Source: Brevibacillus fulvus
Lineage (GTDB): Bacteria; Bacillota; Bacilli; Brevibacillales; Brevibacillaceae
NCBI RefSeq assembly: GCF_016908525.1
Contig: NZ_JAFBEB010000003.1
Location: 1-64,000 of the forward strand
Direction: 5' to 3'
DNA length: 64,000 bases
The notes below the pieces were generated by a model that ran no database searches, was not told the origin of the DNA, and worked only from the letters and a program-made list of their open reading frames with translations. The translations under genes and the position numbers were made by a program. Below, in pieces: positions 8,956-17,447 of this stretch (positions are counted from its first letter, which is position 1; each line of letters opens with the position of its first letter).

Positions 8956-10097
8956 ACGGGAGAAGCAAAGTAACCAAACCGGGTTCCACGATCGGCATTT
9001 TGGGCGGCGGACAGTTGGGCCGAATGATCGCGCTGGCAGGGCGGGCAATGGGATACCGCTTTGTTACGCTTGACCCGACCGCTGATTCACCTTGTGGACA
9101 AGTATCCGATCAGCAGATTGTCACCAGGTATGATGATGTGCAGGGGGCGCTGCGCCTGGCGGAGCTGAGTGATGTCATCACATATGAATTTGAAAATGTC
9201 GACGCCGAGGTGGCCGCAGTGCTCGAAGCCGAATCATTTGTGCCTCAAGGCAGCCAGTTGCTGCGCATTACGCAAAACCGGATCAAGGAAAAAACAGCGA
9301 TTCAGTCATTGGGCATTCCGGTCGCTCCGTTTCGCGTTATCGCCAGTCAGGACGAGTTGGCCCAAGCGATTGCCGAGCTCGGTTTGCCGGCCGTCTTGAA
9401 AACAGCAACGGGCGGCTACGACGGAAAAGGCCAGTACGTTTTGCGAGAATCGCATCAGGTTGCCGAGGCGTATGAATTGCTGGCTGCCAGTGGAGCAGAG
9501 CTGATTGTAGAGCAATTCGTGCCGTTCGTCATGGAATTGTCCGTAATTGCCTCACGCAGTGTTTCCGGGGAAATGGCTACGTTTCCTGCTGCTGAAAACA
9601 TCCATCGCGGAAATATTCTTCATATGTCCATCGTTCCGGCGCGAACATCCGCGGAAGTTTTGCAACGGGCGGCAAAAATCGCCGGTGAAATAGCCGAAAA
9701 ACTGAATGTGGTCGGATTGATTGCCGTGGAGATGTTTCTAACCGCTGACGGAACGATTTATGTCAATGAACTGGCACCGCGTCCGCATAACTCTGGCCAT
9801 TATACGATGGACGCTTGTGTCACTTCGCAATTTGAGCAGCATGTGCGAGCGATTTGCGATCTTCCGCTTGGTTCAACCAAGCTGCTGTCTCCTGTCGTTA
9901 TGGTCAATATTTTGGGGGAGCAGCTTGAAGCGGTTCTGGCAAACGTGGCAAATCTGCCGGCTTCTGGTAAACTTCACTTATATGGAAAAGATGAAGCAAA
10001 GGCTAAACGAAAAATGGGACATTTCAATGTACTGGCCGATTCTGTCGAAGATGCGCTGGCGGCCATTTCTGCTTTGCAAATTTGGGAGGAGGATTAA
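8952..10097 (+). CDS. purK: N5-carboxyaminoimidazole ribonucleotide synthase
   Basis: ATP-grasp enzyme of 381 residues that makes N5-CAIR from AIR, bicarbonate and ATP. The N-terminal [20 protein letters not shown], the ATP-grasp segment [12 protein letters not shown] and the [13 protein letters not shown] motif are clear. The start is GTG inside the purE stop (GTGA overlap) with GGAGG 10 nt upstream. Followed after 3 nt by purB. Confidence 0.96.
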   Translation: MNGRSKVTKPGSTIGILGGGQLGRMIALAGRAMGYRFVTLDPTADSPCGQVSDQQIVTRYDDVQGALRLAELSDVITYEFENVDAEVAAVLEAESFVPQGSQLLRITQNRIKEKTAIQSLGIPVAPFRVIASQDELAQAIAELGLPAVLKTATGGYDGKGQYVLRESHQVAEAYELLAASGAELIVEQFVPFVMELSVIASRSVSGEMATFPAAENIHRGNILHMSIVPARTSAEVLQRAAKIAGEIAEKLNVVGLIAVEMFLTADGTIYVNELAPRPHNSGHYTMDACVTSQFEQHVRAICDLPLGSTKLLSPVVMVNILGEQLEAVLANVANLPASGKLHLYGKDEAKAKRKMGHFNVLADSVEDALAAISALQIWEED

Positions 10098-10100
10098 TCG

Positions 10101-11396
10101 ATGATCGAACGGTATTCGCGGCCGGAAATGCGGGCTATCTGGACCGAAGAAAATAAATTCAAGGCATGGCTGGAAGTGGAGATTTTGGCCTGTGAAGCAT
10201 GGTCGAAACTGGGGGTAATTCCGGCCGAGGACGTCCAGAAACTGCGGGAAAAGGCCAGTTTTCAAATAGAGCGCATTTATGAAATTGAAGCGGAGACGAG
10301 ACATGATGTGGTTGCCTTTACCCGCGCCGTGTCGGAGTCATTGGGCGAAGAGAAGAAATGGGTGCATTATGGCTTGACGTCAACCGACGTAGTCGATACC
10401 GCGCTGTCCTATTTGCTGCTGCAGGCAAACCGTATTTTGGAAAAAGATTTGGAGGACTTCATCGCCATTCTCGCCGACAAAGCGCGTGAATATAAAGATA
10501 CGGTGATGATGGGGCGTACGCATGGCGTTCATGCCGAGCCAACCACGTTTGGTTTGAAACTGGCGCTCTGGCACGAAGAAATGAAGCGCAACCTGAAACG
10601 TTTCCGCCAGGCGAAGGAAGAAGTCGCTTACGGCAAAATCTCCGGCGCGGTGGGGACGTATGCCAATATCGATCCGTTTGTTGAAAAATACGTCTGCGAA
10701 CAGTTGGGCTTGCAACCTGCTCCCATCTCGACGCAAACGCTGCAGCGTGACCGTCATGCCGAATATATGGCCACACTCGCCTTGATCGCAACTTCGCTGG
10801 ACAAGTTTGCGACCGAAATTCGCGGTCTGCAAAAAAGCGAAATCCGTGAAGTGGAGGAACCTTTCGCCAAAGGGCAAAAAGGTTCATCGGCCATGCCGCA
10901 CAAACGCAATCCGATCGGCTGCGAAAATATTTCTGGTCTGTCCCGCGTCATCCGCGGACATATGCTGTCTGCGTACGAAAATGTTCCACTGTGGCATGAG
11001 CGGGATATTTCCCACTCATCCGTAGAACGGGTTATTTTGCCTGACGCAACGCAATTGCTGAACTATATGCTGCGCCGCTTTATGAATATCGTCAAAAATT
11101 TGACGGTCTTCCCGGAAAATATGAAACGCAATATGGATCGCACTTTTGGTTTGATCTACTCGCAACAAGTCCTGTTGAAACTGATTGACAAAGGATTAAG
11201 CCGGGAGCAGGCGTATGACACCGTACAGCCAAGAGCGATGCAGGCTTGGGAGGAACAACGCTCTTTCCGAGAAATCATCGGGCAAGACGAGACGGTAAAA
11301 AGATTGTTGACAGTAGAAGAACTTGATGACTGCTTCGATTACCGCTACCATTTAAAACATGTCGATATGATCTTTGAACGGTTAGGCTTGCTGTAA
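10101..11396 (+). CDS. purB: Adenylosuccinate lyase
   Basis: Tetrameric lyase of 431 residues acting twice: on SAICAR and on adenylosuccinate, releasing fumarate. The fumarase/aspartase family signature [10 protein letters not shown] is at residues 262-271, and the TGRTH-like motif [11 protein letters not shown] is near 139. GGAGGAGG precedes the ATG. It is the last gene of this transcription unit; in B. subtilis purC would follow directly, but here a terminator and about 9 kb of unrelated genes intervene. Confidence 0.97.
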   Translation: MIERYSRPEMRAIWTEENKFKAWLEVEILACEAWSKLGVIPAEDVQKLREKASFQIERIYEIEAETRHDVVAFTRAVSESLGEEKKWVHYGLTSTDVVDTALSYLLLQANRILEKDLEDFIAILADKAREYKDTVMMGRTHGVHAEPTTFGLKLALWHEEMKRNLKRFRQAKEEVAYGKISGAVGTYANIDPFVEKYVCEQLGLQPAPISTQTLQRDRHAEYMATLALIATSLDKFATEIRGLQKSEIREVEEPFAKGQKGSSAMPHKRNPIGCENISGLSRVIRGHMLSAYENVPLWHERDISHSSVERVILPDATQLLNYMLRRFMNIVKNLTVFPENMKRNMDRTFGLIYSQQVLLKLIDKGLSREQAYDTVQPRAMQAWEEQRSFREIIGQDETVKRLLTVEELDDCFDYRYHLKHVDMIFERLGLL

Positions 11397-11430
11397 ACCG
11401 CTTGTTGACAACAAAACAGGATTGACTGCG

Positions 11431-11463
11431 AAAAAATAGAGGGATCTTTCCCTCTATTTTTTT
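11431..11463 (+). terminator. Terminator of purEKB
   Basis: Near-perfect stem AAAATAGAGGGA / TCCCTCTATTTT with a 4-nt loop and a T tract. The A-rich 5' arm means it could also work on the other strand. Confidence 0.9.
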
Positions 11464-11524
11464 GCTAAAATAAGTAAGATACATGTGCAATCGCCTGAGA
11501 GCTTGCCGGAAACGAGAAAAGAAA

Positions 11525-11542
11525 CCTTACAATCCTGTAAGG
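11525..11542. promoter_or_regulatory. Inverted repeat upstream of the ECF sigma gene
   Basis: CCTTACA-ATCC-TGTAAGG, two perfect 7-bp arms with a 4-bp spacer, 73 bp before the start codon. It could be an operator or a small RNA hairpin. I do not recognise the binding protein. Confidence 0.45.
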
Positions 11543-11615
11543 ATGCTGAAATATAACTCGCTGGCTTCATACGGGTTTTTCCATTAAAATGGGAAAAAAA
11601 CAAGGGAGCAGGAAA

Positions 11616-12113
11616 ATGAGTTTAACGCTTCACTACGAGCAGATCTACGCCGCGTATTCGGCGCGTGTTTACCGCTACTTTGCCAACCGGGTCGGCAATC
11701 GCTGGGATGCCGAGGATTTGACGACCGCTGTTTTTGTGAAGGTATTTGCCAAACTGGATCAATATAACCGGGAGAATCCTTTTGGAGCCTGGTTGTTTCG
11801 GATTGCGCACAATACATTTATTGACTATTTGCGCCGAAAAAAAGAGATTCCCGCCAAAGAGGAATCTTTCGGACGAATTGCTGAGGAGGAGCAGCATCAA
11901 CCGGAGCAGCGGCTGTTGGAAAAGGAACAATCCGCCCGGCTATGGGAGCTGGTTTCCGCTTTGTCGGAGGATACCCGGCAGGTGCTAGCCTTACGTTACC
12001 AGCAAGGACTGAAGCTGGCAGAAATCGCCGAAATATTGGGGAAAAGCCATTCTGCGGTCAAATTGCTCCATTATCGGGCGATGAAAAAATTACAAACGAT
12101 GATTACGAACTGA
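11616..12113 (+). CDS. ECF-family RNA polymerase sigma factor
   Basis: A 165-residue sigma-70 family protein with only region 2 (about residues 10-75, including DAEDLTTAVFVKVF and the WLFRIAHNTFIDYLRR segment) and region 4 (about 105-160, helix-turn-helix with LAEIAEILGKSHSAVKLL). The ATG at 11616 is chosen because AGGGAG ends 7 nt before it; an ATG at 11589 has no ribosome site. No anti-sigma factor gene is adjacent: the next gene is a response regulator. Its target promoters are unknown. Confidence 0.88.
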   Translation: MSLTLHYEQIYAAYSARVYRYFANRVGNRWDAEDLTTAVFVKVFAKLDQYNRENPFGAWLFRIAHNTFIDYLRRKKEIPAKEESFGRIAEEEQHQPEQRLLEKEQSARLWELVSALSEDTRQVLALRYQQGLKLAEIAEILGKSHSAVKLLHYRAMKKLQTMITN

Positions 12114-12193
12114 AGCGGGATGGCCGAACGGGAACCATCCCTTTTTTGATAGAGCGGGGGAAGAGGAAATGAACAGGGAAGGAGATGGTGAGA

Positions 12194-12907
12194 GTGGCGA
12201 CCATCATGATTGTCGAAGATGACAGCAAAATCGTCCAATTGCTGCGGGAACAGCTGGAAAAATACGGGTACCGCACTGTCCAGGTGATCCGATTTGATCA
12301 AGTGCTGAATGAGGTGAAAGCAACCCGCCCCGAGCTGGTATTGCTCGATGTTAACCTGCCGAAATACGATGGCTTTTATTGGTGCAGGCAGATACGGACG
12401 GTTTCCAATTGCCCGATCGTGGTCATTTCCGCGCGGGAAAGCAAGATGGATCAGGTGATGGCTCTGGAAAATGGAGCCGATGACTATGTGACGAAGCCGT
12501 TTGACTATGATATCCTCCTGGCGAAAATCAACAGTCAGCTTCGCCGCGCCTATGGGCAATATTCGTTCATCGACAAGGAACGCAAGGTTGAAGTGGCCGG
12601 ATTGGTCCTCTTTCCCGAACGCATGGAGCTGGTGTTTGGGCAGAGTAAAGTGGAAGTCAGCAAGAAAGAGGCGCTGCTGCTGGAAGTGCTGCTAAGCCAG
12701 TATCCCCGGGTGGCAAGCCGGGAGCGGCTGCTGGAAAAGCTTTGGGACGAACAGTTTGTCGATGAAAATACCTTAAATGTATATATCACTCGCGTTCGCA
12801 ACAAGTTGAAAGAGCTTTCGCTGGAGGGGGTCATTGAGACCGTACGCGGTTCCGGTTACCGATTGAAGGCGGTTTGGAGGGACCCGGATGAAACTGTTTC
12901 TTCGTGA
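12194..12907 (+). CDS. OmpR-family response regulator (BceR-like)
   Basis: About 237 residues: receiver domain with acidic pocket Glu8-Asp9-Asp10, phospho-acceptor Asp52 in LLDVNLP, then a winged-helix DNA-binding domain ending in VRGSGYRLKAVW. The start is chosen as GTG at 12194, 9 nt after AAGGAG; an ATG at 12185 touches the ribosome site and is unlikely. In BceRS-AB modules this regulator controls a peptide-antibiotic resistance ABC transporter and is followed by its kinase. Here only the first part of such a kinase remains, fused to a permease fragment, so the regulator may be an orphan. Confidence 0.9.
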   Translation: MATIMIVEDDSKIVQLLREQLEKYGYRTVQVIRFDQVLNEVKATRPELVLLDVNLPKYDGFYWCRQIRTVSNCPIVVISARESKMDQVMALENGADDYVTKPFDYDILLAKINSQLRRAYGQYSFIDKERKVEVAGLVLFPERMELVFGQSKVEVSKKEALLLEVLLSQYPRVASRERLLEKLWDEQFVDENTLNVYITRVRNKLKELSLEGVIETVRGSGYRLKAVWRDPDETVSS

Positions 12908-14393
12908 TCAGCTCGGCTTTATGGCCTTATTTCTTCTGCAACTGTTTTTGTTTTTGTTTATTTTTTGGCTGGATGGTTACTGGCATCTCTCGATTGTGTG
13001 CTATACGGCTTTTTTGGCGCTGTTTTTTTGCGGCGCTTTCTTCGTGATCCGCTATTTGCGCCACCGCGAACTTTACCGGCGGCTAAGCCGCCCAGCTCAG
13101 TCGCTTGAGGAGCTGATGCAGCCGTTGGGAGATGCGCCGCTCTTGGCAGCGGTATTAGCGATCACAGCGGAGGGGGCCTATGTACCCCTGTTGCTGTTTC
13201 CGGTTTGCACGCTTGTCATCGTGGGCACTTATTTTCTGTTTACCCAGGTCAGCGTGTATGCGATTCGCTTGTTAAAGCGGAATCGCGCTCTGTTTTGGCG
13301 GCGCACCCATTTGATCACATTGTCTGATTTGGCATATCGAATGAAGGACAATGCCCGGATGTTCTTTCTGGTCAGTATCGTCTCCACCGTGGCTTTTTGT
13401 GCAATCGGCACTTTGGCCTGTTATGCGATTTCCATCAAAACTTCGGCTGAGCAGATGGTACCATTTGCGTTCTCCTATTCTTCCCTTAAAGGAAATCCTT
13501 GGGAAGCGGCCCATCTGAGCGAAATTGAAAATGGTTTGCGGCAAAGAGGTTTTGCTTTTACGCGATATACGGCAACGCTTCGGATGCAGGAGATTGAGGG
13601 GGGAGAAGCGTCCGCATCGTTCGTCAAACTCTCTGATTATTTGCAAGCGGCGAATGCGGCGCCCAGCGTCCTTCCGACCCGGTTGGGGCCAGTGGAAACG
13701 ATTCGCCTAAGCAATGCGATCGGCGGAGATGAACCGAATCAGCTCACCTTATCGGACGGAAGCCAATTGATGGTAATCGGTAAAGAACGGAATATTTACC
13801 AAGTGGGCGCTTTTGGCTCGGCGACTTATCTAGTCAGCGATGAAGCCTATCATCGGCTTGCTGCCGATCGCGAGCGAGTGTTTGTCGGTTACGAGACAGA
13901 CAACTGGCCGGAGACGCTGGAGTTGGAAAAGCAAATGGAAACCTTGATTCGGCCGAGTGAGGAATATCAGATAGACTTTGACTCGCGAGCGGGGACATAT
14001 TACCCAATGAAGCAAATGGCCAACATGATGCTGTTTGTCGGCGTCTTGTTTTTTGTGGCGGCGAGCAGTTTTCTCTACTTCCGGCTGTTTACCGATTTGC
14101 CAAATGACCAACGACAATACAGCGCGATCACGAAATTGGGCCTGACGGAAAAGGAGCTGTCGCGGATCGTTTCCACCCAGATTGCTTTGCTGTTTTTCAT
14201 TCCCATCCTGGTGGCGGTCATTCATAGTGCGGTCGCCTTTGTTTCCTTGCAGAACATGCTGCAGCTTCTGGGGGTAACTTCTATCTTCCAGCCGGCGGCA
14301 ATGGTGCTGGCCAGTTTTCTCGTTGTGCAAATCATCTATTTTTGGCTGATTCGCTCCAGATATTTACAGCATTTGAAGCAGGCAATTCGCTAA
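12888..14393 (+). CDS. Chimeric BceS-kinase N-terminus / BceB-permease C-terminus
   Basis: A 501-residue membrane protein made of two known parts. Residues 1 to about 90 look like the sensor end of a BceS/GraS-type histidine kinase: two membrane helices, then RYLRHRELYRRL and a LEELMQPLGDAPL linker. From about residue 95 it continues as the second half of a BceB-type antimicrobial-peptide ABC permease: membrane helix, LTLSDLAYRMKDNARMFF-like segment, a roughly 200-residue extracytoplasmic domain and three final helices. The kinase catalytic region, the whole BceA ATPase and the first half of BceB are absent. An in-frame deletion of roughly 2 kb would produce this; a misassembly is the alternative. 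GGAGGG precedes the ATG, which overlaps the regulator gene by 20 nt. Confidence 0.75.
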   Translation: MKLFLRDQLGFMALFLLQLFLFLFIFWLDGYWHLSIVCYTAFLALFFCGAFFVIRYLRHRELYRRLSRPAQSLEELMQPLGDAPLLAAVLAITAEGAYVPLLLFPVCTLVIVGTYFLFTQVSVYAIRLLKRNRALFWRRTHLITLSDLAYRMKDNARMFFLVSIVSTVAFCAIGTLACYAISIKTSAEQMVPFAFSYSSLKGNPWEAAHLSEIENGLRQRGFAFTRYTATLRMQEIEGGEASASFVKLSDYLQAANAAPSVLPTRLGPVETIRLSNAIGGDEPNQLTLSDGSQLMVIGKERNIYQVGAFGSATYLVSDEAYHRLAADRERVFVGYETDNWPETLELEKQMETLIRPSEEYQIDFDSRAGTYYPMKQMANMMLFVGVLFFVAASSFLYFRLFTDLPNDQRQYSAITKLGLTEKELSRIVSTQIALLFFIPILVAVIHSAVAFVSLQNMLQLLGVTSIFQPAAMVLASFLVVQIIYFWLIRSRYLQHLKQAIR

Positions 14394-14411
14394 CGGAGTA
14401 ACACCTTTTAA

Positions 14412-14457
14412 TCCCAAAGAAAAGAGTTTGACAAACTTTCAACTTTGGGAATAATAT
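14412..14457 (+). promoter_or_regulatory. Promoter of the gluconate-dehydrogenase-like pair with flanking inverted repeat
   Basis: TTGACA at 14428-14433 and ATAATA (17-bp spacer) or TAATAT (18-bp) at 14451-14457. An 8-bp inverted repeat TCCCAAAG (14412-14419) / CTTTGGGA (14443-14450) brackets the -35 and ends at the -10, an obvious place for a repressor or activator. Confidence 0.65.
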
Positions 14458-14484
14458 TTTAATGTTGTTAAATTAGACTGATCT

Positions 14485-14500
14485 ATTAGATCGATCTAAT
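14485..14500. promoter_or_regulatory. Perfect 16-bp palindrome in the dehydrogenase leader
   Basis: ATTAGATCGATCTAAT is a perfect palindrome about 28 bp after the -10 element. A related half site ATTAGACTGATCT lies just before it (from 14472), and a 15-bp-spaced direct repeat TAGAGCT (14511-14517, 14526-14532) follows. These are candidate operator sites; the LacI-family gene downstream is one possible binder. Confidence 0.55.
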
Positions 14501-14578
14501 GACAGTTTTATAGAGCTGTGTTTTGTAGAGCTATATAGACAGATATTATTTTTGAATCGGGAAGAGGGAGGAACTGCT

Positions 14579-15361
14579 GTGGGAGACGAAAAACAAGCAA
14601 AAAGCAATTCTCGACGTGAATTTCTCAAAAATTCTGGTCTCGCAATAGGAGGCCTCGTTGTTGGCGGGGTTGTCGGCGGTGCCTTGATGGGCAAGAACGG
14701 GCAGCAACCGGCTGTCCAGGAGCATGAGCATGCTGCCGCAACAACTGCGGAAAACTACAATCAAGCGTTAATGTTCTTTAACCAGGAACAATTCAAAATC
14801 GCTGAAGCGGCTGCGGAAGTGATTTTTCCAAAAACGGAATCCGGCCCTGGCGCAAAAGAATTGTTGGTTGCCTACTACATGGACCATCAATTGGGCGGAG
14901 CATACGGCCTGAATACGAAAGAATATATGAGCGGTCCGTTCTATTTTGCGGAAGCCGTGCCCGAACAAGGGTACCAAACCCACTTGAACAGGCAGCAAAT
15001 CTTTTTGTTGGGATTGGAAGCGTTGAATGCGGAAGCGGCCAAGCGTTTTTCCACGAAAGAAAAAGCGGATGTAAAGTTTTACGATTTGACCGAAGAACAA
15101 CAAATCGAAATTTTGAAAGATGTGGAAGATGACAAAGTCAAATTGAACGGCGCGGCGAATGCCAGCATGTTTTTTGATTTGCTGAAAGGGCTGACAATGG
15201 AAGGTGTCTATGCCGACCCAATGTATGGCGGCAATAAGGATATGGCAGGCTGGAAAATGAAAAACTTCCCTGGCCACCAAATGAACTATACGAAAGTTGT
15301 CACCAGCAAAGAGTTTGTCAAAATGGACCCGCAAAGTTTGCATTCGCAACATAAACAATAA
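14579..15361 (+). CDS. Gluconate 2-dehydrogenase subunit 3 family protein, Tat-exported
   Basis: Small subunit of about 260 residues of a membrane-bound flavoprotein dehydrogenase. Its N-terminus has a twin-arginine signal: SRREFLK with Arg12-Arg13 followed by a glycine-rich hydrophobic stretch. In this family the small subunit carries the Tat signal for the folded flavoprotein partner, which has none. The rest matches the Gluconate_2-dh3 pattern (EAAAEVIFPKTESGPGA near residues 70-90). The start is GTG at 14579, 7 nt after GGGAGG; the TTG at 14552 would put extra residues before the Tat motif and has no ribosome site. Confidence 0.82.
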   Translation: MGDEKQAKSNSRREFLKNSGLAIGGLVVGGVVGGALMGKNGQQPAVQEHEHAAATTAENYNQALMFFNQEQFKIAEAAAEVIFPKTESGPGAKELLVAYYMDHQLGGAYGLNTKEYMSGPFYFAEAVPEQGYQTHLNRQQIFLLGLEALNAEAAKRFSTKEKADVKFYDLTEEQQIEILKDVEDDKVKLNGAANASMFFDLLKGLTMEGVYADPMYGGNKDMAGWKMKNFPGHQMNYTKVVTSKEFVKMDPQSLHSQHKQ

Positions 15362-15378
15362 TTTGGGGAGATGTTACC

Positions 15379-17091
15379 ATGGCTAAAACACTGCCAAAAG
15401 TAGATATCGTTACGGTCGGCGTTGGCTGGGTTGGCGGTATTATCGCCGCTGAATTGACCAAAAAAGGTTATAAAGTGGTCGGGATCGAACGCGGAAGAGA
15501 ACGTTCCACCTCTGACTACTTCTTCGGACATGACGAATTGCGCTATTCGGAAAGATATGAATTGATGACCGATATTTCCAAAGATACGGTCAGTATCCGT
15601 CACAACATGAAGCAAAGAGCGTTGCCGATGCGTGAGTGGGGTTCTTTCCTGATCGGCGATGGAGTGGGTGGTTCTGCCAACCACTGGAGCGGTTCGGTTA
15701 CTCGCTTTTTGCCGTATGACTTTGAAATCTATTCGCAAACCGTTGACCGTTATGGCAAAGCGAAAATTCCGCAAGACATGACCGTGCAAGACTGGGGTAT
15801 TACTTATGAGGAATTAGAAAAATATTACCAAATGTGGGAAGCAACTTCCGGGATTTCCGGGGAAGAAAATCCGCATCCAGGTTTGCCGAAGTTCAAATGG
15901 CCAACCAAACCGATGATGATGACGCCGATTATGGAACTGTTCAAAAAAGCGGCGCTTGATTTGAAAATGCACCCATACATTTCCGGTTCGGCCAACTTGT
16001 CGGAAATCTACACCAATCCTGATGGAATGACGATCAATGCATGCCAATACTGCGGATTCTGTGAACGATTCGGTTGCGAATACGGCGCAAAATCCGATCC
16101 TACGATTACGGTTGTCCCTGTCGCGAAGAAAACCGGAAACTACGAAATCAGAACCCACAGTGTTGTTCGCCGCGTCCTGCACAAAGACGGCAAAGCAACG
16201 GGCGTGTCTTATATCAACACGTTGACTGGCGAAGAATTTATCCAACCAGCGGAAGTTGTTGTGCTGAGTGCGTGGACATTCGGGAACGTGAAAATCTTGC
16301 TCAATTCCAAACTCGGCCGTCCTTATGATCCGACTACCGGCCAAGGTGTTATCGGGAAAAACTACACTTATCAATCGACCGCCGGTAAATCAACAGCTTT
16401 CTTTGATCAACAGTTCAATCTGTATGCCGGTACCGGTGCGCTGGCCATGGCTGCTGACGACTTCAATGGCGATTTGTTCGACCATAGTGAACTTAATTTT
16501 ATTCACGGCGGACAAATTAAGCTGAGTGCAAAAGGCGACTTGCCAATCAAAACGAACAATGTTCCTGACGGCACACCTGGTTGGGGCAGAGAATTCAAAG
16601 AAAAATCTTTGGAGTACACCAACAAATCGATTGCCATTGGCGCATCGGCTTCCTGTATGCCAAACCGCTACAACTATCTCGATTTGGACCCAACCTATCG
16701 CGATGCGTATGGTGATCCAATCTTGCGCATGACTTTCAACTGGACCGATCAGGATCGAAACTTGGTCAAATTCCTCGGTGAAAAAACAGCGGCTGTTGCC
16801 AAACAAATGGGAGCGAAAGAAGTCAAACAAGGTGGTAAACTGAAAGATTACGATTCCACCAGTTATCAATCGACGCACAACGTTGGCGGCGCGATCATGG
16901 GTGCTGATCCGGAAACAAGTGCGTTGAACAATTACTTGCAAATGTGGGATTGCGAAAACGTCTTCGTTCCTGGAGCAAATGCGTTCCCTCACAACTCCGC
17001 TACCAACCCTACCGGTACTGTAGCCGCTTTGGCTTATCGTGCTGCTGAGGGGATTGAAAAGTATTTGAAAACAGGCGGTCCTTTGGTATAA
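15379..17091 (+). CDS. GMC-family oxidoreductase, gluconate 2-dehydrogenase-like flavoprotein
   Basis: A 570-residue FAD enzyme of the GMC family that oxidises a sugar or sugar acid at the outer face of the membrane. The FAD-binding GVGWVGGIIAAELTKKGY is near residues 16-33, and the catalytic His500 lies in STHNVGGAIMG, followed by a TNPTGTVAALAYRAAEG C-terminus. A cysteine group C222-x2-C225-x2-C228-x4-C233 resembles the Fe-S binding region known in FAD-glucose/gluconate dehydrogenases. It has no signal peptide and should leave the cell with the Tat-tagged small subunit encoded just upstream (GGGGAG before ATG). No cytochrome c subunit gene is adjacent, so the electron acceptor is unknown. 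The true substrate is uncertain. Confidence 0.88.
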   Translation: MAKTLPKVDIVTVGVGWVGGIIAAELTKKGYKVVGIERGRERSTSDYFFGHDELRYSERYELMTDISKDTVSIRHNMKQRALPMREWGSFLIGDGVGGSANHWSGSVTRFLPYDFEIYSQTVDRYGKAKIPQDMTVQDWGITYEELEKYYQMWEATSGISGEENPHPGLPKFKWPTKPMMMTPIMELFKKAALDLKMHPYISGSANLSEIYTNPDGMTINACQYCGFCERFGCEYGAKSDPTITVVPVAKKTGNYEIRTHSVVRRVLHKDGKATGVSYINTLTGEEFIQPAEVVVLSAWTFGNVKILLNSKLGRPYDPTTGQGVIGKNYTYQSTAGKSTAFFDQQFNLYAGTGALAMAADDFNGDLFDHSELNFIHGGQIKLSAKGDLPIKTNNVPDGTPGWGREFKEKSLEYTNKSIAIGASASCMPNRYNYLDLDPTYRDAYGDPILRMTFNWTDQDRNLVKFLGEKTAAVAKQMGAKEVKQGGKLKDYDSTSYQSTHNVGGAIMGADPETSALNNYLQMWDCENVFVPGANAFPHNSATNPTGTVAALAYRAAEGIEKYLKTGGPLV

Positions 17092-17290
17092 CATCGGTTG
17101 AACGGCATTTGCTTCAATGAAGCAGCCATCTGATTGTCAATCTGTTAGTTCTGTGCATGATGCCTTCGTCATGAACTTGTTCCTTTCTTCTATTATGTTA
17201 AGTGCGTACTGCCATACGTACTTGCTCAGCATGGTTTTTAGCCAGACCTTCTGCTGAGAGGAAATACGATCAACATTTGTCCATAGATGA
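17092..17290 (+). other. Intergenic region rich in hairpins after the dehydrogenase
   Basis: No gene is seen. Several inverted repeats follow each other: TGCTTCA-A-TGAAGCA (17110-17124), CATGA/TCATG (about 17155-17172), AAGTGCGTA/TACGTACTT (17200-17223, one G-T wobble) and GCTCAGCA/TGCTGAG (17224-17258). The genuine terminator comes only after them. This may be a structured 3' UTR or a small RNA. Confidence 0.4.
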
Positions 17291-17327
17291 GCCAAACGGG
17301 AAGCGACTTCTTGTTTGGCTTTTTTTT
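17289..17327 (+). terminator. Terminator after the dehydrogenase pair
   Basis: GCCAAAC (17291-17297) pairs with GTTTGGC (17313-17319), followed by eight T. Confidence 0.88.
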
Positions 17328-17346
17328 CGGCAAAAATCCTGATGAT

Positions 17347-17374
17347 TTGACAAAACCGGTGTTGGGTTTATACT
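17347..17374 (+). promoter_or_regulatory. Promoter of the lacI-family gene with an internal operator-like site
   Basis: TTGACA 17347-17352, 16-bp spacer, TATACT 17369-17374. The spacer holds CAAAACCGGTGTTG, an imperfect palindrome centred on CG as in LacI-family operators, so the regulator may repress itself. Confidence 0.6.
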
Positions 17375-17447
17375 TGTAAGAAATGTAAAAACTATGGTTC
17401 CGAGCAGCAGAGAAGTACGATAAGTAGCAAGTGGGTGAGATGGACGG

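Noticed and set aside
11480-11600. TPP riboswitch suggested by CTGAGAG
   Set aside because: Only this heptamer fits; the remaining THI-box bases are not there.
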